NCBI GenBank assembly: GCA_037043455.1
Contig: JAWPHD010001222.1
Location: forward strand, 1 to 64,000
Direction of reading: 5' to 3'
From: Cyrtodaria siliqua
Lineage: Eukaryota; Mollusca; Bivalvia; Adapedonta; Hiatellidae
DNA: 64,000 nucleotides
Below the pieces are notes generated by a model that had not been told where the DNA came from, searched no databases, and saw nothing but the letters and a program-made list of their open reading frames with translations. The translations under genes were made by a program, and so were the position numbers. Shown here piece by piece: positions 24,999-35,359 of this stretch; the first letter of the stretch is position 1, and each line of letters begins with the position of its first letter.

Positions 24999-25160
24999 GT
25001 ATGTGTGTGTGTGTGGGGGGGGGGGGGGGGGGGGAGGGGGAGGGAGGGGGATTTCTATAAGTAAATGTAAATCACTGTTAGCCATACAATTATTTATTTT
25101 TTTTTGGGGGGGGGGGCGGATTTCTATAAGTAACTGTAAATCTCTGTTAGCCATGCAATT
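24999..25160. repeat. GT/poly-G tract and duplicated 44-bp module
   Basis: A GT run leads into an uninterrupted G run of about 20 and then GA-spaced G blocks to 25049, a strong G-quadruplex candidate. A second G run lies near 25107-25118. Each G tract is followed by a copy of GATTTCTATAAGTAA then TGTAAATC and CTGTTAGCCAT. A third diverged copy of that module lies at 35688-35730. Confidence 0.75.
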
Positions 25161-25189
25161 TTATAAGCAAAGTGTGATATTCAGTTTTT

Positions 25190-25985
25190 CTTCAGATTGT
25201 GAGGCCCACCCAATAAAGCATTTGTGACCAGTACACATTAAAGAATGTTGCATATTTATTGAGTTGTGCTCTGATTTTTGGTCTAAAAACAATTAAGAAA
25301 TATCAGATAAGTTTTGTATTCCATAGCTAAATTATGAACATATATTTCTTCATTAAAGTAAATTGCAAAGTATTGTAAAGCTATTCTTACCCTCAATATA
25401 GCAATGCTCTACAAAAAAAAAAGAAAAAAGAGCGGGTCTCAATTTATATACCTGAGTTGATCAGCCGTGAAGCTTTACATGCTTTTTCAATGACCAAGTA
25501 GCGATGGGAAAATGACCAAATAGCGATGGGAAAATGACCAAGTAGCGATGGGAAAATGACCAAGTAGCGTTGGGAAAATGACCAAGTAGCGATGGGAAAA
25601 TGACCAAGTAGCGTTGGAAAATGGACATATTTCCCATCCTACTTGGTCATTGAAAAAACATGGGAATCTTGTTTATTTACTGACTGCATGCTCCATGACC
25701 GATCAACTCAGGTATATAAATTGAGGCCCGCTTGTAGGTATTTTCTTTGTGTTACATTGTTATATTAGATATTGTCTTGTGTAAGAAAAGCTAAACACAA
25801 CGTAATTTAGAAAAGATTATTCATTATTTAGCTAGTTGAAATACAAAACTTGTCTGATATTTCTTTATTGTTTCTAGAACAAGAATGATAGCAAAGCATT
25901 AAATGAAGGACTTTCTGTTGTGTGTTTATATTTTACTGCACACAAAAAGGCTTTATTGGGTGGGCCTCATAATCTGAATCAACAA
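25190..25985. mobile_element. Nested inverted-repeat element
   Basis: Outer arms: the block CAGATTGTGAGGCCCACC near 25192 and AAATATCAGATAAGTTTTG near 25298 recur inverted near 25846-25976 (ACAAAACTTGTCTGATATTT and GGTGGGCCTCATAATCTG). The inner element at 25432-25731 has 31-bp inverted ends (GCGGGTCTCAATTTATATAC). Arm spacing is unequal, so indels are present. No transposase was seen. It is MITE-like and abuts the LINE fragment on its right. Confidence 0.6.
25432..25731. mobile_element. 300-bp MITE with internal 22-bp tandem repeat
   Basis: The ends are inverted copies of about 31 bp, with subterminal inverted blocks (TTTTTCAATGACCAAGTAG and its complement). Inside lie about six copies of a 22-bp unit GCGATGGGAAAATGACCAAG (25490-25620). 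Terminal repeats, inner hairpin and a tandem core fit a small foldback MITE. Confidence 0.7.
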
Positions 25986-25994
25986 GGCCTCTAT

Positions 25995-26966
25995 CTTTTC
26001 AGGTGAACTTAAGGCAATTGAACTTGCCTTAAATTATATTCAGGAATCTGATGATGAATCTTTTCTGATTCCCTTTCATCTCTTCAGGCAAGGGTAATAT
26101 GAAACATGATAACCCATTTGTGCTGCAGACTTTAGAAAAGTACAATTCTCTTATAGTTGATAATGTTATTATTTTCTGCTGGCTTCCAAGCCATGTAGGA
26201 ATACGTGGTCATGATAGAGCTGGTAGTGCTGCTAAAGCAGCATTATTTATATATATCAATGCTAAATTAGCCTATACTGATTTTAAAAGTTGTATTAACA
26301 CATTTATTCGTAACTCTTGGCAAGCCGTTTGGGGTTTGTCAGTTAACAATAAACTATATTCAGTTTAAACCGTTACTTGGAGAATGGCGTTCTTCTAGTA
26401 GACCCATTCGTCGAGAAGAAGTTTTCCTAGCCCGGTGCAGGATAGGGCATACACGTTATACTCATTCATATTTATTACAAGCTGAGCAATTACCAGACTG
26501 TATACCCTGCCTTGCACCGTTAACGGTGAAACACATCTTGTTGGAATGTGTAGACTTTGATCCTATGCGTCAAAGGTACTACAATGTTAATACTATGAAA
26601 GAGTTATTTGCTACTATAGATTTTAGTCTTGTTTTAGATTTCCTAAAATAAATCAGAATATATAAATCATTATAATGTGTTCTTATATATATTTACTTGT
26701 TTATATACCCGTTGACAGGCGTTTGTTGATTTACATATAAAGTTTATATTACTACCATCATATCATCCCTTATTTTTAATAGTTTTATCTTTATATATTT
26801 ACATTAATTTTTAATTACTACATAATTTCTTCATCTTTCATCGGTTTTTGCCAACATTATGACCTATTTATGTGTCGACGTGCCGTAAAACACCATTCAT
26901 TCATTCATTCATTCATTCATTCATTCATTCATTCATTCATTCATTCATTCATTCATTCATTCATTC
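25995..26966 (+). mobile_element. LINE 3' end: RNase H and zinc-motif C terminus
   Basis: The 5'-truncated plus-strand fragment reads SGELKAIELALNYIQES, then, after a frame change near 26090, HDNPFVLQTLEKYN and FCWLPSHVGIRGHDRAGSAA. This is the core of the RNase H domain in I/Jockey-type non-LTR elements. A further 1-base shift near 26365 leads into KPLLGEWR and RIGHTRYTHSYLL, then CIPC...VKHILLEC (C-C-H-C zinc motif), ending with TAA at about 26650. A 3'UTR follows, ending GTGCCGTAAAACACCATTC and a (CATT)n tail at 26893-26966. It is inactive. The same family recurs at 28366, 36622 and 37919. Confidence 0.75.
26893..26966. repeat. (CATT)n microsatellite
   Basis: About 18 perfect repeats form the 3' tail of the LINE fragment. 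The two minus-strand copies keep only short (GAAT)n tails. Confidence 0.97.
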
Positions 26967-27238
26967 TGAATCAAAATTAAATATCACAATGTTCTGATGA
27001 AATTGCATAATTGGCTAATAGTGATTTACAGTTATCTATAGAAGTTATCCACCCCACCCCCACCCCACTCCCCCACCCACAAAATACAATAGGCTCGAAA
27101 TATGTCCTTAATCGCATGGTACATGATTACATTATTACATAAGATATTTCCTTTCGGAAAAAAGACTGGAACAGTTTCATTATTGACAGAATACGCGATT
27201 GGCTCAAGCAGGTGGGAAATCTTAGATGTAAATTATTT

Positions 27239-27705
27239 TGCAATCTCTTTACATTAACCACCGTATTGAAATGACTCAATCTCTTTACATTAACCACCGT
27301 ATTGAAATGACTCAATCTCTTTACATTAACCACCGTATTGAAATGACTCAATCTCTTTAGTATTGAAATGACTTAATCTCTTTACATTAACCACCGTATT
27401 GAAATGACTCAATCTCTTTACATTAACCACCGTATTGAAATGACTCAATCTCTTTACATTAACCACCGTATTGAAATGACTCAATCTCATACATTAACAA
27501 CCGTATTGAAATGACTCTTTACATTAACCACCGTATTGAAATGACTCAATCTCTTACATTAACCACCGTATTGAAATGACTCTTTACATTAACCACCGTA
27601 TTGAAATGACTCTTTACATTAACCACCGTATTGAAATGACTCCTTACATTAACCACCGTATTGAAATGACTCTTTACATTAACCACCGTATTGAAATGAC
27701 TCAAA
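27239..27705. repeat. Minisatellite with 36- and 30-bp units
   Basis: About fourteen copies of TTACATTAACCACCGTATTG plus AAATGACTC, with or without an extra CAATCT. The first part is mostly 36 bp and the last part 30 bp. Both lengths are multiples of three, so the open frames on both strands (repeated peptides of 12 and 10 residues) are a by-product rather than evidence of coding. Confidence 0.93.
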
Positions 27706-27944
27706 TGTTTAAGCGGAACTTGAACAATTATGAATTTTGTGTTACAAAGTATACTGTTTTCAGAAAAAGGTTTCCAACAGCACAGTTTTATCCTATCTAA
27801 CGCTGCAACCCTTTCGTCACAAACATTTGAGGCTTTCTCTGGAATATTACTTGAAATTAAGAGTGCAGGATATACATCATATAGCGGAAATTCCCGAGTT
27901 GCTTTTGTAGCTCTGCTGGCCGAACAGAGCTTATGGGATACCGA

Positions 27945-28090
27945 GTTGTCCGTCGTCCGTCCGTCCGTCCGTCCGTCCGTCGTCCGTCCGTCGTTAACTT
28001 TTGTCTCGTTAAGACGATAGAGCCGTCATTTTTCATCTGATCTTTACCAAACTTTACAATACAATGAAGTGACAGTGTCATAAAGTAATT
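27945..28090 (-). mobile_element. Pearl-like fragment with (CCGT)n microsatellite
   Basis: A CCGT/CGTC microsatellite (27949-27993) is followed by CTCGTTAAGACGATAGAGCC and TCATCTGATCTTTACCAAAC. These are the reverse complement of the core found as tandem copies at 44.8-45.55 kb. One partial core plus the ACGG-type microsatellite makes this an inverted, truncated copy of that element. Confidence 0.65.
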
Positions 28091-28365
28091 CACGTAATGC
28101 ATATAACAACACACAATATCATGACAAGCAATATACACTATTTAAATGTAGTTTTCGTTTCATGCATTATGAGAATTCATGTTTTACGACAATGGTGCAC
28201 AGAACCTAACTTTAAAGAATGCATTTATTGTACTAATGAAATACTATTTGAATTAATACAATTTTCAGTTGTCACAAAAGATGAACCTAAAAGAAACAAT
28301 ATTAACAAAAAAATTCAACCGCTTATTATCATCCTTGTATACATATTGTATTGATTTGTATCAAT

Positions 28366-28490
28366 GTAGGAATACGTGGTAATGATAGTGCTGATAGTGC
28401 TGCTTAGGTTTACATATATCTAATACCAAATTACCTATTCTGATTTTAAAAGTCAACACATACATTCGTAACTCTTGGCAAGCCACTGAA
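28366..28490 (+). mobile_element. Short LINE fragment
   Basis: GTAGGAATACGTGGTAATGA and ATTCGTAACTCTTGGCAAGCC match the RNase H region of the LINE at 26.19-26.33 kb, with deletions between them. Neither coding nor complete. Confidence 0.7.
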
Positions 28491-28499
28491 CAATTAGTA

Positions 28500-29140
28500 T
28501 CGAACATTACTTAATGATTTGGATGAAATGGCCAAATGACACGTGCATATATGTTTTTACAATTCTTGAACAGTTGGGTTGTTTTTAAATTTGGATTCTA
28601 TATAGTTTCATTAGACAAACATGTTGAACAGATATATTTCTATGGGCCGCCACGAAAATGGAGCGATTACATTGTGTTACAATTGTCCGTCCCTCCGTCC
28701 GCAAAAGTTTCATATTTAATCTTTCGTTAAGTCCATTTCTCAGACGCCATAATTCGTAGAGCTTTGATACGTAACCCATGTTTACATATTCATGGCAGCA
28801 TCATGTTATTAATTACCAACATAAGGTCAAGGACAATATGAAAGTAAGCTTTCAAACTTTATGCAGACTTACATCTACATGACAGCAGCTCATTACTAGC
28901 AAAGTAGGTCAAAATTAAAAAAACGTAACCTACGTTTTACATTCGTTGATTTACATAATTATCCGTTACTGCGATACTCCCGATAAATTTGACCTGGTAT
29001 TTGCACTCAAACACAAAATAGACTTGATTAGACAGAAGTACATTTCGTTTTGTTTTTCTTTGTTTTCTGAACAGAGTTGATTTGTTTGTATGGTTGTATA
29101 CGTAATTTTCAACACATCTAACGTTATATATATTTGTTTT
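28500..29140. other. Unassigned AT-rich sequence
   Basis: No supported gene. A short CCGTCC run near 28686-28700 is followed by GCAAAAGTTTCATA and may be the edge of another pearl-like fragment. Confidence 0.35.
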
Positions 29141-29148
29141 GTGGTGGA

Positions 29149-29332
29149 GGTAGACAATCCCGTTGAACCTTGATATATTTGAAGCATGCAGTGGAACACA
29201 AGATACCTCACTTACTCATCTTGAAAAATTATCTGACGGCGACGACGATGAATTGTGCTTTGCGCTATGTGAAGCTAAATCACAGGTAGAGCAGTCGATT
29301 AAATCAAGTTGTCTTTTTAAAGAAATAGCTTG
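29149..29332 (+). CDS. Possible exon, function unknown
   Basis: An open frame on the plus strand follows a possible acceptor (GTGGAGGTAG|ACAATC) and reads through DIFEACSGTQDTSLTHLEK, LSDGDDDELCFALCEAK and then SQVEQS to a TGA at about 29332. Alternatively it could splice at CACAG|GTAGAG near 29285. Composition is protein-like and not repeat-derived, but no family was recognised and no neighbouring exons were found. It could be a chance ORF. Confidence 0.22.
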
Positions 29333-29419
29333 ACTTGTTAGGTTGGTGGGTGAACACGAGAGAAAAACATTGAATAATCCTGTAATCCTGTAATAGGCAT
29401 TAAACAATTGATACAAACC

Positions 29420-29905
29420 TTTGCACAGTGCACCGGTCTATGGCGGAAATTTGTTGCATTAGAAACTATCCATATCCATTTAAGCGAAGTTAAAACAAAT
29501 AGACAAATCTACTATTTATTATAAGAATATTATATTTAACATTAAGGCTAACACTTTGTTTTGTTACAACAACCATTGAATAAGGTTGGAATATCAATAT
29601 TAAATAAAATGGCTTGAACCTGTCAAACCTGTGACGAAAAGTCGACAGGCCTTAGCGGGACAACTTAAGAGTAAGTGTTAGTCAAAAAGTCACTTCCCCT
29701 CCAAAAACAATCTACAAGTATTAAAGCTTCAGCTTCTCTATATAATCGATTTCTTCTTTGTAGGCGTGTCTTTATTTGTAACTTCGTGTTCACCAGTTCA
29801 TGTCGAAATCGGGTATTTAAGCGAGCCAATATAACGCAGGACATCATTTAATGTATAGACATCGACCAGTGCACAGGTAACATTATGATTTACAGAAGAT
29901 TTTAT
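29420..29905. other. Unassigned sequence
   Basis: No supported gene. The minus-strand ORF at 29665-29847 has no recognisable domain. Confidence 0.35.
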
Positions 29906-29910
29906 TGTTT

Positions 29911-29983
29911 GCCTCTTTCGGGACTCGAACATACGACCTTCTGATTTCAAGTCAGGTGCTCTATCCACTGAGCTATAACGTTT
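29911..29983 (-). pseudogene. tRNA-like pseudogene, anticodon-loop TGA
   Basis: On the minus strand: an A-box region TAGCTCAGTGGATAGAGC, an anticodon arm CTGA-CTTGAAA-TCAG (loop with TGA), and a B box GTTCGAGTCCC. TGA would read serine, but the long variable arm of tRNA-Ser is absent, the T stem pairs poorly, and the acceptor ends do not pair. It is best read as a tRNA-derived pseudogene or the head of an unrecognised SINE. Confidence 0.5.
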
Positions 29984-29999
29984 TTTTGAGAAAATGGTA

Positions 30000-30680
30000 T
30001 ACTAACTACCATTTCTTAAGAGGCAAAATAACTTAACCTATTTAAACGCAACTCAAGATGCACCAATAAATATATAGTCCATCGTTTCGCACGTGTAAAT
30101 TAACATTGCCTGGTGTAATATTATATGTTATCAATATGAAACGAATATTCCGCCTAAAAAAAACAACATATCTCGACTTGTTATTTAGCGCTTGATGAGT
30201 TTGTGTGTGCGCTAGTTATTACGTAATGCATATTTAGTGTTAAGAATGCTACAACCTACCAATAAATAGCCGAGGTCTAGTGGTTAAACGTACAGCCAAA
30301 TCCCGTTCCGGGCAATTACCTTTTTTATCATATATATTCTGAAGCCGTATATTTATCGATGTTACCTGTACGAAGGCTAAATAGAAATGTGTTATTATAT
30401 ACAGCTACATTTACAATCCAGTCAGCGGTTAGTATTTGTACCATTGATTGTACAATACTTAATGTTGTTAATGGACGTTGTATCGTCCGGATAAAAATGG
30501 AATACCGACATAAAGTTCCGAATGAGTTCCGAGAATCCGAGAAGTTGTGTGTGGATTAAAACAACAACAAGCGTTAAAACAACAACACATTGTTTTATGT
30601 TCCCTTGTAAATTTAGGTATATAATAAAAAAAAGTTATTTAACACTGTATTGTGCAAAAGTTTTTTTTTATTGTCCTCTT
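30000..30680. other. Unassigned AT-rich sequence
   Basis: Near 30268-30290, CCGAGGTCTAGTGGTTAAACG resembles a tRNA D-arm/A-box, but no B box follows at the right spacing. No gene is supported. Confidence 0.35.
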
Positions 30681-30709
30681 ACAGACAGACAGACAGACAG
30701 ACAGACAGA
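30681..30709. repeat. (ACAG)n microsatellite
   Basis: Seven repeats form the 3' tail of the LINE; about 360 bp of LINE 3'UTR separate it from the coding part. Confidence 0.95.
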
Positions 30710-31068
30710 ATATTTATTAAAGTCTCACTTTTGTACATTACATTATATAAGAATATAATAAAACACATAGTATGATTATTATAAAATATTTGCATGTACA
30801 AAACCACTCATTATATCGAGTTATGAGAGACTGGATTATTTTTAGAAAAACAAAAAAACAAACAACATAACATGACATGTACAAATAAAACATTAATTTA
30901 CATAAATATATTAACAGTAAAATATGATTCCTTTCTTGAGTTAAAATAACAATTATTTAAGATGCCTTTTAAAACCACTATACAAACTAAATCTTTGTAC
31001 ATACTTTATATTATATACACACTCATGTATTTTAAGATGATTTATATAAAAACAAAATGAAAGCACTA

Positions 31069-31791
31069 TTAAGTGTATAATAGGTTCCTTCGAGTATTTA
31101 AAATATCAAAGCAGGCTTTGGCACTTGCACATACAATGTTTTTCTGAGACAATAGAAAAGAAAACTTTTCTGAATCACTATAAGACACAAAGTTTGCATT
31201 GAGTTCCTCTGCTTTTTCAAATAAAGATTGTCTTATATTATCATAAAGTGGACAGTTTAACAACACGTGATATTCATCTTCCACAAAAGTCTGACAATTA
31301 AAACAGGTTCTTTGTTCTACCGATAAGGCTTGGTATCTACCTGTCTCAATTTTTAAAGGAGCGACGCCACATCTGAACTTTGCCAACGCACTTCTATGGC
31401 TCCTTTTAATGTTCATGGTCACATATTCTTCGGTTTCATAGTGCATTTTAAACAACTTGTACTTTCGTAACTTATTTCCGCGATTTGTAACTCCATTTTC
31501 AGAATTTACAGTAGAAAGCCAGTTTGTTTTATAGTTATCAAATAATTTGCTCTGAATTGAGTTTATTATATCGCGTATATCACTTCTATTATACAATGTA
31601 TCACAACAAAGATTAATATTTAAGGTACCACGCACTAATGTGTCTGTTCTAAAACACCATTTTTTACATTTTGATTTTAAGCGATATGTCCATTTAAAAA
31701 CTTGATTATTGATTCTAGTTTCGTCCATATTGTTGAGCCTAAACCAATGCTGCAGAACGGTTTTCCATTGTTCGTATAGACCGGTAACCAC
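31069..31791 (-). pseudogene. LINE C-terminal domain fragment
   Basis: A 240-residue open frame of the LINE polyprotein after the RT. It contains SHRSALAKFRCGVAPLKIE, then a zinc-like CFNC with a later H and C (YHVLLNCPLYDNIR). It is the longest intact ORF in the window. A frame change near 31740 separates it from the upstream thumb frame (SYGASVWGTKEF...NRACRFFLGVGKYTPN, 31973-31740). Confidence 0.75.
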
Positions 31792-32027
31792 CCCGTATCT
31801 CCATTAGTTGCTGCGTTCGGCGTATACTTCCCGACGCCGAGGAAGAACCGACATGCCCGATTCTGTACTGCATTGATTGCTGAGAATTCCTTTGTTCCCC
31901 ATACCGAGGCGCCGTAGCTGATGGTAGGCCAAACCATTGTATCGTAAAGCTTCGTGAAAGCGTCGTATGGCATTCCCCCAATGCTCTTAAACTTTGAGAT
32001 TAGCAGTCCGAGAGCCCTAGTCGCTGA

Positions 32028-32620
32028 CTAGGCTACGTATTTTACAGTGACATTATAGTCAAGTGTTTCGTTAAGGACTAGTCCCAGATATTTATATCTT
32101 TCCACACATTCAATTTTCGAGTCGCCGCACTGAAATACTATATTCGTCTGTTGAACTGATGGATTTCTAAAGTGCATAACTTTTGTCTTTTCACTGTTTA
32201 TAGACATTTTGTTCACATTGCACCATTGGGATAGTATGTTAAGAAGTAACTGAAGGTTACCCTCGTTTTCCACTAGTAAGACCAAGTCGTCGGCATAAAA
32301 CAGATGAGTCAGTATTCTATCGCCAATGTCTAAACCAGTATTACACTCTTCAAGAACGTTGCTCAAGTCATTGATGTAAATATTGAACATTGTTGTAGAC
32401 ATTAAACATACCTGTTTGAGACCAATCGGCACTCCAAACCACTCAGTCATTAAATTATTTATTTTCACAGCACTTTTGACGTTTGAGTATAACGATTTGA
32501 TAGCGTTAATCATGTTACCATTTTCCTCTAGACCTATATCTGATAATTTTGACCACAACATAGTTCTGTCTACTTTGTCGTAGGCCTTCCTAAAATCTAC
32601 ATATGCGACAAACGTTGACT
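32028..32620 (-). pseudogene. LINE reverse transcriptase, palm domain part
   Basis: It contains motif A (VDFRKAYD), a region corresponding to GLRQGCxLSP that here reads GLKQVCLMSTTMFNIYINDL (Gly and Pro replaced), and the catalytic FYADD. RT copies RNA into DNA at the target site. The altered motif and the stop near 32030 show decay. Confidence 0.8.
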
Positions 32621-32664
32621 TTTTAAGTTTCTTGCGACACTCTATAATGTTTGTAAGAGTTGAT

Positions 32665-32990
32665 AAGAGTTTTAATTATATTGCCTATTGATGCTGCCTT
32701 GTTGGTTAGAGTTTAGATCATGGCGGGGATTTCTTTATTTACACTGTCCTGTTTTAATGGGATGACAGTAGGGTAAGTGTGAGTTTGGTGCACCCTAGAA
32801 CCGGTTTAAACCCCCAGTGGCCTACTTTGCCACTGACCGTTCCAAGGCGGTAGCCCTATTGTCAACCCTTTTGTGTTTGTGATGTCGTTTGCATTTTTTA
32901 TTACTTTCGCCTTTTCGTTTGTCTGTTTGCGTGTTTGTTTTTGTGTTTTGTGGTTGACTGTCGTCCTTGAATGCTGCTTTCCCTGTCCGA
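32665..32990. mobile_element. Unidentified insertion in the LINE RT
   Basis: The RT reading frame breaks between STIDQLS and LSTLTNIIECRKKL. The 320 bp between do not belong to the LINE. They contain GTAAGTGTGAGTTTGGTGC, ACCGGTTTAAACCCCCAGTG and GACCGTTCCAAGGCGGTAGC, and have no inverted ends. AACTATCAA and AACTCTTATCAA at the two junctions could be a diverged target duplication. SINE-like, family unknown. Confidence 0.55.
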
Positions 32991-33563
32991 TATTTTTATC
33001 CTTATTGATAGTTGGTCAATAGTGCTGCGTTCTCGTCTAAATCCATTTTGAGAATCCGATAGTACATTATTGTCCTCAACCCATTTGACCAATCGATTAT
33101 TTAGAATCGAGCAATACGTCTTGTACACCGCAGACGTGACTGTAATCCCGCGATAATTGGCGAGGTCGCGCGTGTCACCTGATTGATCCTTAATAACCGG
33201 GGTGATAATATGTCCATATGTCCAAGATTCTGGTATTCTTCCCTTATTAAAACAAACACAGAACATTTTATGAAGGTAAGTAATACAAAGTTGTGACTGA
33301 AGTCCTTCCGATGGGAGTTCATCATACCCTGGGGCTTTATTTTTATTCAAAGAGCGCACAGCCTTTTCAACTTCAAGTATACTTATTCCTGCATTCAAGA
33401 CATCAGTATTTATGTTTCTAATGTTTGCACTTGGGTTGCTTATTACTTTAGATTCAGTAAAAGTGTTAGATGTCGAAAATACCTCTTTAAAGTGGGACTC
33501 CCATTTGTTCAAGATTTCCGGAGTTGATGTACTAAGCGAACCGTCTTCTCGTATAATTTCCAC
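32990..33563 (-). pseudogene. LINE reverse transcriptase, N-terminal part
   Basis: About 190 residues of RT fingers: EKAVRSLNKNKAPGYDELPS, GRIPESWTYGHIITPVIKD, ANYRGITVTSAVYK, and NGFRRERSTIDQLS at the insertion point. The ORF runs on to 32901 into the inserted sequence, which is not part of the protein. Confidence 0.8.
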
Positions 33564-33589
33564 AGGGACACGTTTGTTCCGCTCATTTC

Positions 33590-34150
33590 CTATTCCAATA
33601 TTTCCAATTGACTTCCAGAAATCACCAGAGTTTTGCTATTACACGAGTCCAGTAATTTTTCTTGCATTTCGTACCAGTATAGTCTTTTTCGTTTTTGAAC
33701 CGAGCTGTCAAAAAGTTTTCTGCTCTCAATATAAATATGTTTCAGGTTGATTTTTCGTGATCTCTCTGTACACTTAATCCAATTTCGTTCATTACAACAC
33801 ATATCTTTCCACAGTTCATTGAAAGTTTCATTCCACCAGGGCTTTCTATGTTTCCGCTCTTTAGACTTGTTTCCATCTTTTAATATTTCTTTAGGGTTTA
33901 GGTAAGAGTTCATTTGCGACTTAACAATATCGACAAAATCGCTGTATGATTTGTTTATGGAGAATTGTTCATTTTGGTTTTGCTCCAAGTATTTAATTTT
34001 ATCACTTAATAAAATTAATATGTCGGTGTCATTCATGAATTGTTCTGGTATATTTTTTCGGTCATATTTCGTAAACGAGGCTGAGCGTTTGTTATTTTCA
34101 ATCGTAGTATTTTTTGTCGGTTTTACTTTAAATGATCAACGAAGAAATGA
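33590..34150 (-). pseudogene. LINE endonuclease-RT linker region
   Basis: It reads KHRKPWWNETFNELWKDMC and KRKRLYWYEMQEKLLDSC, the typical segment before the RT in this LINE type. Upstream, IPDHSFLR is followed by TGA where the family usually has a Trp, then SFKVKPT. Confidence 0.7.
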
Positions 34151-34171
34151 ATGATCCGGGATTGAGTGATT

Positions 34172-34392
34172 TTCAATAGTGTAATGTCTTGGGCTTAGAC
34201 ATTCGTCATTTAAGACACGTCATTTAAGACACAAAGAACATCATTAAAGGTATAGCCTTTATTACTACAGTGTACTACGAACTACAAGTAAAGACTCCCC
34301 CCAAACCCAGCAGACTAAGCATCTTATATATTGTAACATAATCGACATGCATTCCTATAAACCCACAAGGGCATGCAAGTATAACTGCTGAT
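34172..34392. mobile_element. Insertion within the LINE endonuclease
   Basis: The endonuclease frame is interrupted between KDTICSISS and NHSIPDHS by about 220 bp. The insert contains a short tandem pair (CATTTAAGACACGTCATTTAAG, shown as two overlapping copies near 34207-34232) and no coding sequence. Family unknown; exact ends uncertain. Confidence 0.45.
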
Positions 34393-34605
34393 ACTACAAA
34401 TAGTATCTTTAATTTCGAGATCGTTTATTAAGTCCAAGGCTCTTAATACAGTGAAATCACAATATCTGTGCAATTGTTCGTATGGTACTAGGCAATAGTC
34501 AACGACCGACATACCACGTGTACATGTTGTGGTAAAGTCGGCGTCGAGTCCAATATGACTTTCACCACAATATGTACGAGGAGAATAGAAACCCGTTTTG
34601 CACAA
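34392..34605 (-). pseudogene. LINE endonuclease C-terminal fragment
   Basis: It reads DADFTTTCTRGMSVVDYCLV, PYEQLHRYCDFTV and INDLEIKDT. This is the S-V-V-D-Y-x-L-V segment of LINE apurinic-type endonucleases, which nick the target. The N-terminal catalytic part is absent, so the element is 5' truncated near 34640. Confidence 0.65.
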
Positions 34606-35061
34606 TACACTGTTAAATAACCTATTAATATTTTACGCATCGATTTCTGCTTATATACCGACTTTTGGGGTGTTCGTCGATTTGAAATTACTTCTCACGA
34701 TAATGGGTTATTACCAGTTAAAATAGAGACTCTGTAGCTTTAAGTATAAACAAGATAGTGACTGATGAACATATGCATAATTTGGGCGTTACGAGGTTGG
34801 TATATATACTCATCAAAATAATTTAAGGACCACAAAATTGAACTAATAATTGCTTAATCTTTAATATTATGTATTTCATATTCAAGTACAAAGTTAACAC
34901 ATGTATAATGTAACACGTGTAAAAGAATACAACGAAACTTAAACATTGCAAAAAGACAATGAACTTTTCAATAACAGCACTTTACAAAATGACCAAAATC
35001 GAAACGTCGTCTTAAACTTACTATTTTGAGAAGTATATGTCATTAGCTGTATTGTATCCAC

Positions 35062-35357
35062 TTAAAGGCATTACGTGGTCCGAGTATTAACTTTCATACC
35101 CCATCCAACCCCTTCTCCAAGAAGCGAAAACGGGCTTGGCTGGGGTATGAAATAAAACCTTAATTTCGGCTTAAAAAGTCTGCATATTGAAAAAACTAAA
35201 ACTTAAGATGTAATAGGTATTTATAAACAGGTTATTGCATTTTTCAGCAAAAATGTTTTTTAAACGTGCTTTATTATCAAAATATCCGTTATAAAATCCT
35301 GCTAATATAAGCTATCCCAATGCTTATTCGAATTAAGGCGGGACCACGTAATGAAAA
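35062..35357. mobile_element. MITE-like inverted-repeat element
   Basis: AAGGCATTACGTGGTCCG near 35064 recurs inverted as CGGGACCACGTAATG near 35338-35352. A second inner pair (TTCATACCCCATCC and GGCTGGGGTATGAA) gives a hairpin at 35093-35150. Length about 295 bp with no ORF of note. Confidence 0.5.
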
Positions 35358-35359
35358 GA

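Larger units (their letters stand above)
30681..34640 (-). mobile_element. Decayed LINE with two nested insertions
   Basis: Minus-strand order: an endonuclease C-terminal part (34605-34392: DADFTTTCTRGMSVVDYCLV) that resumes after an insertion with IPDHSFLR then TGA (near 34150); a linker with RKPWWNETFNELWK (33840 region); the RT N-terminal half (33563-32990: NKAPGYDELPSE, LANYRGITV); RT motif A with FVAYVDFRKAYDKVDR near 32600 and FYADD at 32300-32286; the thumb; and a C-terminal domain (31791-31069) with SHRSALAKFRCGVAPLKIE and a Cys/His motif (CFNC...EDEYHVLLNC). The 3' tail is (TCTG)n on the minus strand, the plus-strand CAGA repeat. Stops, shifts and two insertions make it dead. Clade not assigned; 5' part absent. 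Confidence 0.85.

Noticed and set aside
24954..25227. Poly-Gly and poly-Pro ORFs
   Set aside because: They are translations of the poly-G tract and flanking repeat.
27127..27800. Proteins with 10- and 12-residue repeats on both strands
   Set aside because: Open frames arise because the unit lengths 30 and 36 are multiples of three; no start context, domain or exon signal.
34810..35000. Tc1/mariner end (CATCAAAATAATTTAAGGACC)
   Set aside because: It looks like a transposon terminus but no matching inverted end was found within the window.
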